A DNA stretch of 64,000 bases from Novosphingobium sp. (GTDB taxonomy: Bacteria > Pseudomonadota > Alphaproteobacteria > Sphingomonadales > Sphingomonadaceae): contig JADJYM010000011.1 in assembly GCA_016719755.1 (NCBI GenBank), positions 310,001 through 374,000 on the forward strand, in the 5' to 3' direction. Both the position numbers and the translations under genes were made by a program. Of this stretch, positions 8,422-16,681 are shown in pieces. The stretch's first letter is position 1. Every line of letters starts with the position of its first letter. Under the pieces are notes generated by a model. It saw nothing but the letters and a program-made list of their open reading frames with translations, was not told the origin of the DNA and did not search any database.

Positions 8422-8849
8422 AGGTTAGAGTTTCCTCGTTCAACAATGTTTCCGGCCAGGCGGTTTTTCCGCCGGTCTTTCTCCGCTGCCGGCACCATGC
8501 CGGTTGCGGGCCAAAGGGCCGAACTGCCAGGGGGGCCGGATGCCGCCCGCGGCGCCCGCGCGGGGCAAACCCCGGTTGGACCGGCGGCCCTTATGCCCGA
8601 TGCCCCCAGATGGCAAGGAAATTCGGGGTTTTCCTGAACGGGTGGACACTGTGGACAGGGTTCTGGAGAGGGAATGTCCAGTAGTCGCGCAAGGGCCGTC
8701 GCGGCGGCGGATCGACAGGGGCAGGGAAGGGCGCATGGGCCGGTTCTACCGCAGGTCCTGAGCTGTAGGACAGGATCAGTTTGCGCCTAACCCCGTCGTC
8801 ATGCTGAACGGGGGCTCGCAATGCCCTGAAGGTCCGCTGGCAATCGCCT
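8422..8849. other. 428-base intergenic region upstream of rpsA
   Basis: No convincing gene is seen. On the minus strand it holds the rpsA promoter (8588-8616) and about 165 bases of GC-rich 5' leader containing a GGCGG...CCGCC hairpin at about 8459-8473. S1 autoregulates through its leader in Enterobacteria, so the length of this leader is noteworthy. The remaining ~230 bases up to the cytochrome stop contain nothing I recognise. Confidence 0.5.
8588..8616 (-). promoter_or_regulatory. Candidate rpsA promoter
   Basis: On the minus strand TTGCCA (8616-8611) and TAAGGG (8593-8588) are exactly 17 bases apart. The pattern matches the atp, tRNA-Ala and rpsL promoter candidates and predicts transcription starting near 8580. 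Confidence 0.6.
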
Positions 8850-9227
8850 TCAGATCGCCGGCTTGTACCCCGGCCTGCGCAGGGTGAGCATATAGTCCGC
8901 GAGGTTGCTGATCTCCCCCCGTTCGACCTTGAACTGCATCGCGTCCGGGTAATTGTGCGAATCGGTCAGGAACCGGCGCAGCGTGGTGCGGGTGAGGCCG
9001 CTCTGGTTGGCGATATCCTCGAAGCTGGGCGATTCCGGGTTGGGCGAGCCCGCGTTGGCGGTCACGCCGTGGCAGGCGGCGCAGCGTTCCTGCGCGAAGG
9101 CCAGGCCCTTGGCCACGCGGGCGGCCTCGGCCCGGGCGGCAGCGCCACGCTTGGGCGCGGCCTCTCCCGGGGAGACAAACAGGGCGGCGGTCAGGATCAG
9201 GGCGGCGCTGGCGGCGAACTTGCTCAT
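8850..9227 (-). CDS. Small c-type cytochrome
   Basis: The protein is 125 residues with an N-terminal signal peptide (about 1-23) and one haem c motif, CAACH at 49-53. A C-terminal half with a Met (DAMQF) could provide the sixth ligand. The ending SNLADYMLTLRR is typical of class I cytochrome c. It is exported to the periplasm and probably carries electrons, but the partner is unknown. It lies between cmk and rpsA, 13 bases after cmk. The ATG at 9227 is chosen because the upstream extension lacks a signal-peptide start. Confidence 0.88.
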   Translation of the reverse strand: MSKFAASAALILTAALFVSPGEAAPKRGAAARAEAARVAKGLAFAQERCAACHGVTANAGSPNPESPSFEDIANQSGLTRTTLRRFLTDSHNYPDAMQFKVERGEISNLADYMLTLRRPGYKPAI

Positions 9228-9240
9228 GGCTACCCGGCTA

Positions 9241-9861
9241 TCACCCCAGCCGCGCCTGCGCCAGCCGGATCGCCGTGGCAATCGCGGCCTCCTTGCCGAG
9301 ATCGCTGGTGTCGAGCAGCACGGCGTCCGGGGCGGCGAGCAGCGGCGCTTCGGCACGGGTGCGGTCGCGCAGGTCGCGCGCTTCAAGATCGGCGGAGATC
9401 TCGGCCAGGCTGACCGGGCGGCCCGCCTGCTGCATTTCCAGAAAGCGGCGTTCGGCGCGGGCAGGCACGCTGGCGACGACGAACAGCTTTACCGCAGCCT
9501 CTGGCGCGATCACCGTGCCGATGTCGCGCCCGTCAAGCACCGCGCCACCCGGCTGGGTGGCGAAGGCGCGCTGGCGTTCATAGAGCGCGCGGCGCACGGC
9601 GGGGTGGACCGAGACCCGGCTGGCGAGGCCGCCGCTGGCCTCGCTGCGCAGCTCCGGGTCATCCAGCAGCGAATCGGGAAAGCCGCAGGCGGCCAGCGCG
9701 TCGGCAGGGGAATCGGGATCGCCGCCGTTCTGGGCCACCTGCCGCCCGACCGCGCGGTAGAGCAGCCCGGTATCGAGGTGCGGCAGACCGAAATGCGCCG
9801 CGAGCGCCCTGGCGATCGTGCCCTTGCCCGAAGCGGTGGGGCCATCGACGGCGATGATCAC
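9241..9861 (-). CDS. cmk: Cytidylate kinase
   Basis: A 206-residue kinase phosphorylating CMP/dCMP. The P-loop GPTASGKGT is at residues 7-15, followed by the [11 protein letters not shown] substrate segment and [15 protein letters not shown], the family's nucleotide-monophosphate motif. The DRTRAEAPL lid-region signature is present. It overlaps aroA by 4 bases (ATGA), the standard aroA-cmk arrangement. Confidence 0.97.
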   Translation of the reverse strand: MIIAVDGPTASGKGTIARALAAHFGLPHLDTGLLYRAVGRQVAQNGGDPDSPADALAACGFPDSLLDDPELRSEASGGLASRVSVHPAVRRALYERQRAFATQPGGAVLDGRDIGTVIAPEAAVKLFVVASVPARAERRFLEMQQAGRPVSLAEISADLEARDLRDRTRAEAPLLAAPDAVLLDTSDLGKEAAIATAIRLAQARLG

Positions 9862-11198
9862 CTGGCCGCTCCGTCGAGCAGGGCCTCGAACTGCGGAAAG
9901 CTGGTGGCGATCGGGCGGGTATCGTCCACTTCCACCCCGGCCTTCGATGCCAGTCCGGCCACGGCCATCGACATGGCAATGCGGTGGTCGAGATGGGTGG
10001 CAATTGCGCCAGCCGTGCCGGGCAGGGGGGCGCCGCCGGTGCCTGCGATGGTCAGCCCGTCCGCGCTCTCGCTCACCCGCGCGCCTGCGGCGGAAAGGGC
10101 GGCGGCCATCACGGCCAGACGGTCGGATTCCTTGACCCGCAGCTCGTCCAGTCCGGTGGTGACAGTGGTTCCCTGCGCCAGTGCGGCGGCGACGAACAGC
10201 GCGGGAAATTCGTCGATCATGCTGGGGGCAAGCGCGGGATCGACCGCGATGCCGCTGAGCGCGGAATGGCGCACCCGCAGGTCAGCCACCGGTTCGCCGC
10301 CAACCACGCGGGCGTTCAGCTCCTCGATCTGGCCGCCCATTGCCCGCAGCACTTCGACCAGGCCCGCGCGGGTGGGGTTGAGGCCGACGTTTTCGATCGT
10401 CAGGTCACTGCCCGGCACGACCAGCGCGGCGACCATGAAGAAGGCGGCGGACGAGGGGTCGCCCGGCACTTCGATCACTTGCGGCTTGAGGTCTGCCTCG
10501 CCGCGAATCCGGATAGTGCGCACGCCTGCCGAATCGGTCTCCACTTCCAGCTCCGCGCCAAAGCCGCGCAGCATCCGTTCGGAATGGTCGCGGGTGGGCA
10601 CGGGTTCGATCACTGTGGTGACGCCGGGGGTGTTGAGCCCCGCGAGCAGGACCGCGCTCTTCACCTGGGCAGAGGCAACCGGCAGGCGGTATTCGATCGG
10701 CACGGCGGGGCAGGCGCCGCGCAGCATCAGCGGCAGGGTGCCCCCGGGGCTGGCGGTGAAATCGGCGCCCATCCGGCTCAGCGGTTCGATCACCCGGCCC
10801 ATCGGCCGCTTCGACAGGCTGGCATCGCCGATGAAGCTGGCAGTGATGCCGTGGCTGGCGACCAGACCCATCAGCAGGCGCGTGGAAGTGCCGGAATTGC
10901 CCATGTCGAGCGCCTGTGCGGGTTGCAGCAGGCCGCCCACGCCCACGCCGTGGACGCGCCATTCGCCTTCGCCGGTGCGCTCTACCTGCGCGCCCATCGC
11001 CCGCATCGCGGCGGCGGTGGACAGTACGTCCTCGCCTTCCAGCAGGCCGGTGACGCGGGTTTCGCCAATCGCCAGCGCGCCCAGCATGATCGAGCGGTGG
11101 CTGATCGACTTGTCGCCCGGCACCCGGATCGTGCCGGTAAGCGGCCCGGCGGGCAGGAACCGGCGCGGACGCATGGCGGAGGGATCGGCGCTGGACAC
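9858..11198 (-). CDS. aroA: 3-phosphoshikimate 1-carboxyvinyltransferase (EPSP synthase)
   Basis: This enzyme catalyses the sixth step of the shikimate pathway, transferring enolpyruvyl from PEP to shikimate-3-phosphate. It is 446 residues from the GTG at 11198. Motifs include [45 protein letters not shown] and [15 protein letters not shown] at 11231 and an ATG at 11174 are alternative starts. GTG 11198 gives the usual short lead before [11 protein letters not shown], but its Shine-Dalgarno sequence is weak. It is first in the minus-strand aroA-cmk-cytochrome run. Confidence 0.95.
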   Translation of the reverse strand: MSSADPSAMRPRRFLPAGPLTGTIRVPGDKSISHRSIMLGALAIGETRVTGLLEGEDVLSTAAAMRAMGAQVERTGEGEWRVHGVGVGGLLQPAQALDMGNSGTSTRLLMGLVASHGITASFIGDASLSKRPMGRVIEPLSRMGADFTASPGGTLPLMLRGACPAVPIEYRLPVASAQVKSAVLLAGLNTPGVTTVIEPVPTRDHSERMLRGFGAELEVETDSAGVRTIRIRGEADLKPQVIEVPGDPSSAAFFMVAALVVPGSDLTIENVGLNPTRAGLVEVLRAMGGQIEELNARVVGGEPVADLRVRHSALSGIAVDPALAPSMIDEFPALFVAAALAQGTTVTTGLDELRVKESDRLAVMAAALSAAGARVSESADGLTIAGTGGAPLPGTAGAIATHLDHRIAMSMAVAGLASKAGVEVDDTRPIATSFPQFEALLDGAAR

Positions 11199-11244
11199 GG
11201 GGCTATGGTCTTTCCGGGGCAGGGGCGGCAAATGCGCGCGGCTT

Positions 11245-11273
11245 TTGACAGCGGGCGCGCGCTATGGCAAGGC
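11245..11273 (+). promoter_or_regulatory. Candidate promoter of the TIGR02300-family gene
   Basis: TTGACA (11245-11250) and CAAGGC (11268-11273) are 17 bases apart, about 100 bases upstream of the ATG at 11369. It diverges from aroA. Confidence 0.4.
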
Positions 11274-11368
11274 GCGCGCCGCGCTGGACATGGCGCTCGC
11301 CGTCTCCAATACGATACGCAGGAATTTACGCCCGGGCCCTGGCCCATGGGCAGCATCGAGGAATTGAC

Positions 11369-11689
11369 ATGGTCAAGGCTGAATGGGGCGCCAAGCACGG
11401 CTGCCCGAAATGCGGCACCCGCTTTTACGATCTGGGCAAGGACGATCCGATCACCTGCATCGAATGCGGCTATGCCTGGCATGCCGAACCGGTGCTGAAA
11501 TCGAAGCAGCCGATTCCCTATGAGGAAATCCAGAAGGAAAAGGTCGAGGTGGTCGAGGACGGCGATCTGGCCGATGCCGATCTGGACATCGACGAGGATG
11601 GCGATTCGCCGGACAACGACGTCGATCTGGGCGGCGACGACGACCTTGGCGTCGGGCTCGACTCGGATAGCGACGCCGACGACAATTAA
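11369..11689 (+). CDS. TIGR02300-family zinc-ribbon protein with acidic tail
   Basis: The protein is 106 residues. An N-terminal zinc ribbon uses CPKCG (Cys12/15) and CIECG (Cys30/33) around the family-typical TRFYDLGKDDP. The C-terminal half is extremely acidic, with repeated Asp-Asp and Asp-Leu-Asp. The family is nearly confined to alphaproteobacteria and has no proven function. Such a tail could mimic nucleic acid or bind a basic partner (inference). The ATG at 11369 has GAGGAA upstream. The longer frame from 11264 includes the promoter region and is rejected. Confidence 0.88.
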   Translation: MVKAEWGAKHGCPKCGTRFYDLGKDDPITCIECGYAWHAEPVLKSKQPIPYEEIQKEKVEVVEDGDLADADLDIDEDGDSPDNDVDLGGDDDLGVGLDSDSDADDN

Positions 11690-11702
11690 GCGAATTACCC
11701 CC

Positions 11703-11731
11703 TTGCCAAGGCGGGACGAGGCCACTAGAGG
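11703..11731 (+). promoter_or_regulatory. Candidate promoter of tRNA-Ala
   Basis: TTGCCA (11703-11708), a 17-base spacer and TAGAGG (11726-11731) lie about 65 bases before the tRNA 5' end. A GC-rich discriminator (CGGCGTCCC) follows, of the kind expected for stringently controlled stable-RNA promoters. Confidence 0.6.
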
Positions 11732-11796
11732 CGGCGTCCCGACCACAGGGTAGGGGTTACGGCCGGTCCCCCAGGACCAGCCGCGATGAATGGAAT

Positions 11797-11872
11797 GGGG
11801 CCTTAGCTCAGCTGGGAGAGCGCCTGCATGGCATGCAGGAGGTCAGCGGTTCGATCCCGCTAGGCTCCACCA
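11797..11872 (+). tRNA. tRNA-Ala (anticodon GGC)
   Basis: A complete 76-base cloverleaf with encoded CCA. The acceptor stem GGGGCCT pairs with AGGCTCC. The D arm starts TAGCTCAGCTGGGAGAGC. The anticodon stem CCTGC/GCAGG closes the loop ATGGCAT, giving anticodon GGC. The T arm is AGCGG-TTCGATC-CCGCT. It reads GCC and GCU alanine codons, abundant in this GC-rich genome. It sits 85 bases upstream of ffh. Confidence 0.97.
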
Positions 11873-11957
11873 TTCAACATGAGTTGAGGACTTGTTCTTC
11901 ACGCTGGCCGGCGAGGTTTCGCCCGCCGGCGTTTTGCGCGTTGAGGTGACGTTCTGA

Positions 11958-13400
11958 ATGTTTGACGCACTGTCCGATCGGCTTGGCAATGTCTTCGACC
12001 GCCTGCGCGGCCGGGGTGCGCTATCGGAGCAGGACGTCCGCGAAGCGATGCGCGAAGTGCGAATTGCGCTGCTGGAAGCCGATGTCGCGCTGCCGGTGGT
12101 GCGCCGCTTCATCGACGAAATCACCGAAAAGGCCGTGGGCCACAACGTGCTGCGCTCGGTCACGCCGGGTCAGCAGGTCGTCAAGATCGTCAACGACGCG
12201 CTGGTCGAGATGCTGGGCGGCGACGATACGCCGGGCCTGGATCTGAACGCCGCGCCGCCGGTGGTGATCATGATGGTCGGCCTGCAGGGTTCGGGCAAGA
12301 CCACCACCACCGCCAAGCTGGCGAAGATGCTGCGCGAGAAGCAGGGCAAGAAGGTCCTGATGGCCTCGCTGGACGTCAACCGTCCAGCGGCGCAGGAACA
12401 GCTGAAAGTGCTGGGCGAGCAGGTCGAGGTTGCCACCCTGCCGATCGTGCTGGGCCAGCAGCCGACCGAGATTGCCACCCGCGCGCTGCAATCGGCAAAG
12501 CTGCAGGCAATCGACGTGCTGCTGCTCGATACCGCGGGCCGCCTCCACGTCGACCAGCAGCTGATGGACGAGATGAAGGCCGTGGCCGGCATCTCGGTGC
12601 CGAAGGAAGTGCTGCTGGTCGTCGATTCGCTGACCGGCCAGGACGCGGTCAACGTCGCGCAGAGCTTTACCGCGCAGGTGCCGCTGACCGGCGTGGTCCT
12701 GACCCGGATGGACGGCGATGCGCGCGGCGGCGCGGCGCTGTCGATGCGCGCGGTCACCGGCAAGCCGATCAAGTTCGCAGGCACCGGCGAAAAGCTCGAC
12801 GCGCTTGAGCCGTTCCACCCGGGCCGCGTTGCCAGCCGCATCCTCGGCATGGGCGATATCGTCTCGATCGTGGAAAAGGCGGCGGCCTCGATCCAGGAGG
12901 AAGACGCCGAGCGCATGGCCCAGCGCATGGCCAAGGGTCAGTTCGACATGAACGACCTGCGCCAGCAATTGCGCCAGATGCAGTCGATGGGCGGCCTTGG
13001 CGCGCTGGCGGGAATGCTTCCGGGCATGAAGAAGGCCAAGGCGGCGATGCAGCAGTCCGGCATGGACGACAAGGTGCTGCTGCGGATGGATGCGATCATC
13101 GGCTCGATGACGCCCAGGGAACGCGCCAAGCCCGATCTGCTCAATGCCAAGCGCAAGATCCGCATCGCCAATGGTTCGGGCGTGCAGGTTCAGGACGTCA
13201 ACAAGCTTCTCAAGATGCACCAGGAAATGGAGCGCGCGATGAAGCAGATCAAGAAGATGGGCGGGCTCAAGGGCCTGGGCGCGCTGTTCGGCAAGGGCGG
13301 CATCGGCGCCGCCATGCCGGGCCTGGGCGGCGGCCAGCCGGGGGGCCTTCCGGGCCTTGGCGGCGGTGTCCCCGATCTTTCGAAATTGCTCAAGAAATAA
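11958..13400 (+). CDS. ffh: Signal recognition particle GTPase Ffh
   Basis: A 480-residue protein with N, G and M domains. The G domain contains GLQGSGKTTTTAKLA, DVNRPAAQEQL, DTAGRLHVD and TRMDGDARGGAAL. The Met-rich M domain (MAQRMAKGQFDMNDL onward) binds 4.5S RNA and signal sequences. The C-terminus is a long Gly/Pro-rich tail ending PDLSKLLKK. It co-translationally targets membrane proteins. rpsP follows by 31 bases and probably shares the transcript. Confidence 0.98.
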   Translation: MFDALSDRLGNVFDRLRGRGALSEQDVREAMREVRIALLEADVALPVVRRFIDEITEKAVGHNVLRSVTPGQQVVKIVNDALVEMLGGDDTPGLDLNAAPPVVIMMVGLQGSGKTTTTAKLAKMLREKQGKKVLMASLDVNRPAAQEQLKVLGEQVEVATLPIVLGQQPTEIATRALQSAKLQAIDVLLLDTAGRLHVDQQLMDEMKAVAGISVPKEVLLVVDSLTGQDAVNVAQSFTAQVPLTGVVLTRMDGDARGGAALSMRAVTGKPIKFAGTGEKLDALEPFHPGRVASRILGMGDIVSIVEKAAASIQEEDAERMAQRMAKGQFDMNDLRQQLRQMQSMGGLGALAGMLPGMKKAKAAMQQSGMDDKVLLRMDAIIGSMTPRERAKPDLLNAKRKIRIANGSGVQVQDVNKLLKMHQEMERAMKQIKKMGGLKGLGALFGKGGIGAAMPGLGGGQPGGLPGLGGGVPDLSKLLKK

Positions 13401-13431
13401 GTTTCAAGTCTTTGATTGAAAGGTGAATTGA

Positions 13432-13881
13432 ATGGCTGTTTCCCTCCGTCTCTCGCGTGGTGGCTCCAAGAAGCGCCCGTACTACAAGATCGTCATCGCC
13501 AACAGCCGCGCCCCGCGCGACGGCGCCTTCCTTGAACAGGTCGGCACCTACAACCCGCTGCTCGCCAAGGACGACGAGAACCGCGTGCGCCTGGTCGAGG
13601 ACCGCGTGAAGTACTGGCTGGGCGTCGGCGCGCAGCCGACCGACCGCGTTGCCCGCCTGCTCGACAAGGCCGGGATCAAGGAACGCGCCGCCACCGTGAA
13701 CCCCAGCAAGGGTGAGCCGGGCAAGAAGGCCAAGGACCGCGCCGAGGAAAAGGCCGAGAAGGCCCGTGAAGCCGAGGAAGCAGCCAAGGCCGCCGAGGAA
13801 GCCGCCAACGCTCCGGCCGAGGAAGCTCCCGCTGAGGAAGCTCCGGCTGAAGCTGCTGCCGAAGCCCAGGCTGAAGGCTAA
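13432..13881 (+). CDS. rpsP: 30S ribosomal protein S16
   Basis: The first ~80 residues are the standard S16 fold ([20 protein letters not shown] start). The protein is 149 residues because of a ~65-residue Ala/Glu/Lys-rich tail with PAEEA repeats. Such extensions are common in alphaproteobacterial S16 and are presumably solvent-exposed. It is the second gene of ffh-rpsP-rimM. Confidence 0.97.
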   Translation: MAVSLRLSRGGSKKRPYYKIVIANSRAPRDGAFLEQVGTYNPLLAKDDENRVRLVEDRVKYWLGVGAQPTDRVARLLDKAGIKERAATVNPSKGEPGKKAKDRAEEKAEKAREAEEAAKAAEEAANAPAEEAPAEEAPAEAAAEAQAEG

Positions 13882-13890
13882 GCTGCGGAT

Positions 13891-14394
13891 ATGGACCGCG
13901 CCGTCACGCTGGCCGCCATCATCGGCGCGCATGGCGTGGGCGGCGAGGTCCGCCTCAAGCTGTTCGGTGAAGGCGTGGGCGCGCTGCGGCGCTACCGCGC
14001 CTTCAACGATTCGGCGCTGACGCTCGAAAAGCTGAAGGACGACGGCAAGGGCGGCGCCATCGCCCGCTTTGCCGAAGTGAGCGACCGCACCGCCGCCGAA
14101 AAGCTGCGCGGCACCGCGCTGACCGTGCCGCGTTCCGCCCTGCCGCCGCTGGGGGAGGGCGAATATTACCACGCCGACCTGATCGGCCTGCCTGCCGTGT
14201 CCGATACCGGCGAGGACCTGGGCACCTGCGTGGCGGTCGACAATTTCGGCGCGGGCGATGTGCTGGAAATCCAGCGCCCCTCTGTCGACGGCAAGCCCGG
14301 CAAGCGCTTCATGGTGCCGATGCGCGCCGAAGCCGTGCCCGAATGGAACGAGACGCGGCTGGTGATCGCCGCGATCTATGCGGACGAGGCCTGA
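13891..14394 (+). CDS. rimM: 16S rRNA processing factor RimM
   Basis: A 167-residue protein with the N-terminal RimM barrel (AAIIGAHGVGGEVRLKLFGE) and a C-terminal PRC-barrel (EYYHADLIGLPAVSDTGEDLG). It assists maturation of the 30S head, including S19 loading. It lies 9 bases after rpsP. In most bacteria trmD and rplS follow, but here they do not. Confidence 0.96.
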   Translation: MDRAVTLAAIIGAHGVGGEVRLKLFGEGVGALRRYRAFNDSALTLEKLKDDGKGGAIARFAEVSDRTAAEKLRGTALTVPRSALPPLGEGEYYHADLIGLPAVSDTGEDLGTCVAVDNFGAGDVLEIQRPSVDGKPGKRFMVPMRAEAVPEWNETRLVIAAIYADEA

Positions 14395-14411
14395 GCGGCT
14401 AGTCTGCCCCC

Positions 14412-14702
14412 ATGGGGCTGCTTTTCATCCTGCTGGTTTTCGTGGTGCTTCCCGCCGGGATCGCCTTTGCGCTGGGCCGCAATCTGCCGCGCCTGCGACC
14501 GCGCTGGAGCGCGCTGAGGCGTAACTGCGCCGCGGCATCGGCCGCCGGTTTCCTGCCGGTTGTCCTGCCGATCGCGACGGTCGTGGCGGATGGCTATGAC
14601 GGCCAGTACATGCTGTGGGTCATGATCCTGCTGCTGGCCGGCCTGGTGATTTCCCTGATCATTGGCCTGCCGGTGGCCCTGCTCGCCGCGCGCAAGGCCT
14701 AG
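14412..14702 (+). CDS. Small membrane protein of unknown function
   Basis: The protein is 96 residues with three hydrophobic segments (about 3-20, 44-60 and 68-92) and a basic loop (NLPRLRPRWSALRR). No family is recognised. It starts 17 bases after rimM on the same strand and is probably co-transcribed. It occupies the place where trmD would be expected. Confidence 0.65.
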   Translation: MGLLFILLVFVVLPAGIAFALGRNLPRLRPRWSALRRNCAAASAAGFLPVVLPIATVVADGYDGQYMLWVMILLLAGLVISLIIGLPVALLAARKA

Positions 14703-14754
14703 GCGGCGCGGAGCGCCGCCTTCGACCCTCCCACGGGGGCGGGGCCGGTGTGCC

Positions 14755-15615
14755 TTACCCCGCGATCCCGCCGAACCGCCCGGCGTTGAAGTCCTCGATC
14801 GCCTGGACGATCTCGGCACGGGTGTTCATCACGAAGGGGCCGTGGCCGAACACCGGCTCGTCAATCGGCTCCCCGGTCATCACCAGCAGCATGGCATCGT
14901 CGTCCGCGTGGAGCGCGGCGCCTTCGCCCTCAGTCGAAAGCCGCGCGATCTCCGCCGCGCCGATCCCGCGCCCGGCCACGGTGACGTGGCCGGAGAGGAC
15001 CGCGATCATCGTGTTGTGGCCACGGGGCAGCGGCAGCACGGCATCCGCGCCCGCCGCCATGCGCACATCCCACAGGTTGATCGGCGTGAAGCTCCGCGCC
15101 GGGCCGCGCGTGCCAGCGATCTGACCGGCGATGATCCGCGCGCTGGCGCCGTCCAGCTGGACGGTCGGGATCGAGTCCGCCGTGATCGCCTGATAGGCGG
15201 GCGGGGCGGACTTGTGCCGGGCGGGCAGGTTGACCCACAGCTGGACCATGCGGAACGGCCCGCCGCTGCGGCTGTAGGCGGCGGAGTGGAACTCCTCGTG
15301 GATCACGCCCGCGCCGGCGGTCATCCACTGGACGTCGCCTGCGCCTATGGTGCCGCCGCCGCCGCCCGAATCGCGGTGCGAAACCTCGCCGTCATAGACG
15401 ATGGTCACCGTCTCGAACCCGCGGTGCGGATGCTGCCCGACGCCGCGCGGAGGCCCGGCGTTCGGCTCGAACTGGAACGGCCCGGCATAGTCGAACAGCA
15501 GGAACGGGGTGATCGCGCGCGTATCCCCGTGATAGCTGAACAGCGAGCGCACCGGGAACCCGTCGCCCACCCAGTGGCCCGCGGTGTTGCCGATCACGTC
15601 GATCAGGGTCTTCAT
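14755..15615 (-). CDS. Pirin-family cupin protein
   Basis: A 286-residue bicupin. The N-terminal cupin carries the pirin metal-binding pattern HPHRGFETVT followed by HRDSGGG and the distal GVIHEEFHS. Bacterial pirins are Fe-binding, and some have quercetinase activity or redox-signalling roles. The ATG at 15615 is preceded by AAGGACAC. A divergent HxlR regulator starts 115 bases away with a shared promoter region, so control by that regulator is likely. Confidence 0.92.
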   Translation of the reverse strand: MKTLIDVIGNTAGHWVGDGFPVRSLFSYHGDTRAITPFLLFDYAGPFQFEPNAGPPRGVGQHPHRGFETVTIVYDGEVSHRDSGGGGGTIGAGDVQWMTAGAGVIHEEFHSAAYSRSGGPFRMVQLWVNLPARHKSAPPAYQAITADSIPTVQLDGASARIIAGQIAGTRGPARSFTPINLWDVRMAAGADAVLPLPRGHNTMIAVLSGHVTVAGRGIGAAEIARLSTEGEGAALHADDDAMLLVMTGEPIDEPVFGHGPFVMNTRAEIVQAIEDFNAGRFGGIAG

Positions 15616-15661
15616 GGTGTGTCCTTTCGGGGGCGTATTGCTGCGGCCCGCCCCTGGCCCG

Positions 15662-15719
15662 ATTGCTGACTTGCCGCCTAGATAGACCGGCGCTATCACA
15701 TCGCAAGTACGGTCCTTTG
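15662..15719. promoter_or_regulatory. Overlapping divergent promoters and putative HxlR operator
   Basis: On plus, TTGCCG (15671-15676), 17 bases, then TATCAC leads toward hxlR. On minus, TTGCGA, 16 bases, then TATCTA leads toward pirin. The palindrome GATAG-N7-CTATC (15681-15697) lies inside both spacers, an ideal place for a repressor. Confidence 0.45.
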
Positions 15720-15730
15720 GGATACCGCTG

Positions 15731-16060
15731 ATGAATGCCCCGCTTCCTCCCTCCGGCTGGATCTGCCCGGCGGTTTCGGCCTTTGACCTGATCACCGGCA
15801 AGTGGCGGGCGATGATCCTGTTCTGGCTGCTGAAAGAGCCGCTGCGCTTCAACGAATTGCAGCGTCGGCTGGGCGCGATCACCCACCGCACCCTGTCACG
15901 CACGCTGAAGGACATGGAGGCCGACGGACTGGTCAGCCGCCACGACCACGGCGAAATTCCCCCGCGCGTCGACTATGCGCTGACGCCAAGGGGCCGCAGC
16001 CTTGAACCGGTGCTGCTGGAACTGGAACGCTGGGCGCAGGCGGACGCGGGCCAGCGTTAA
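15731..16060 (+). CDS. HxlR-family transcriptional regulator
   Basis: A 109-residue winged helix-turn-helix protein with the family start WICPAVSAFDLITGKW, recognition region NELQRRLGAITHRTLSRTLKDMEADGLV and wing VDYALTPRGRSLEPVL. Cys12 is in the position of the redox- or electrophile-sensing cysteine of YodB/QorR-type regulators. It probably controls the divergent pirin gene and itself in response to thiol-reactive compounds (inference). Confidence 0.92.
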   Translation: MNAPLPPSGWICPAVSAFDLITGKWRAMILFWLLKEPLRFNELQRRLGAITHRTLSRTLKDMEADGLVSRHDHGEIPPRVDYALTPRGRSLEPVLLELERWAQADAGQR

Positions 16061-16098
16061 GCGGCTCGACACGAACGGTGAAGGGAGAAGGGGGCTGG

Positions 16099-16551
16099 CT
16101 AGCCGTCCCGCCGCTTGACCAGCGCCGAGCGCAGGCAGCGGCAGACCACTTCGCCGCGCTGGTTGATCAGCTCGTGCCGGAAGGTGACGATCCCGGCGTT
16201 CGGGCGGCTCTTCGATTCCTTCAGTTCCACCACTTCGCTGGTGGCGCGCATCGTATCGCCGATGAACACGGGCTTGGGCATCACCAGCTGGTCATAGCCA
16301 AGGTTGGCGACCAGCGTGCCCAGCGTGGTATCGCCCACCGACAGGCCGACCATCAGCGCGAAAGTGAAAGTGCCGTTGACCAGGATCTGGCCGAATTCGC
16401 TGGCTCTGGCCGCCTCCACATCGATGTGCAGCGGCTGCGGGTTGTGGGTCATCGTGCTGAACAGCAGGTTGTCCGTCTCGGTCACGGTGCGGCGGATTTC
16501 ATGCTCCATCCGCTCGCCCACTTGCCATTCGTCGAAATACTTTCCGGCCAT
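16099..16551 (-). CDS. MaoC-family dehydratase (hotdog fold)
   Basis: The protein is 150 residues. The hydratase-type segment reads [10 protein letters not shown]. The Asp normally paired with His in (R)-hydratases (GDxNPLH) appears as Asn here, so the activity may differ from classical enoyl-CoA hydration. It is the last gene of the leucine catabolic operon. No crotonase of LiuC type is present in that operon, so it is a candidate for the 3-methylglutaconyl-CoA step (inference). The ATG at 16551 is best spaced from GGGAGG, and that ribosome binding site is part of a palindromic repeat. Confidence 0.88.
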   Translation of the reverse strand: MAGKYFDEWQVGERMEHEIRRTVTETDNLLFSTMTHNPQPLHIDVEAARASEFGQILVNGTFTFALMVGLSVGDTTLGTLVANLGYDQLVMPKPVFIGDTMRATSEVVELKESKSRPNAGIVTFRHELINQRGEVVCRCLRSALVKRRDG

Positions 16552-16556
16552 CATAT

Positions 16557-16680
16557 CCTCCCCGGCACGGGGAGGGGGACCGCCGGAACGGCGGTGGAGG
16601 GGGCTTGCCTCCACGCGCCGCGCCGGGGGCAGGCCCCCTCCACCATGCTTTGCATGGTCTCCCTCCCCGTGCCGGGGAGG
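16557..16680. repeat. Long palindromic intergenic repeat
   Basis: A 19-base arm (16557-16575) is repeated as an exact reverse complement at 16662-16680. Inside lie further hairpins: ACCGCCG-GAA-CGGCGGT (16579-16595), GGTGGAGGGGGC against GCCCCCTCCACC, and CCATGC-TTT-GCATGG. It fills the whole gap between MCC alpha and maoC. It resembles REP/BIME-type elements of sphingomonads. Confidence 0.85.
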
Positions 16681-16681
16681 G

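Noticed and set aside
6673-8637. 654-codon plus-strand frame opposite rpsA
   Set aside because: It is a shadow of the S1 repeats, periodic only because rpsA is periodic.
8953-11367. 804-codon plus-strand frame opposite the cytochrome, cmk and aroA genes
   Set aside because: It is an antisense shadow in high-GC DNA. The minus-strand genes have clear motifs and the plus frame has Ser/Arg-rich low-complexity composition.
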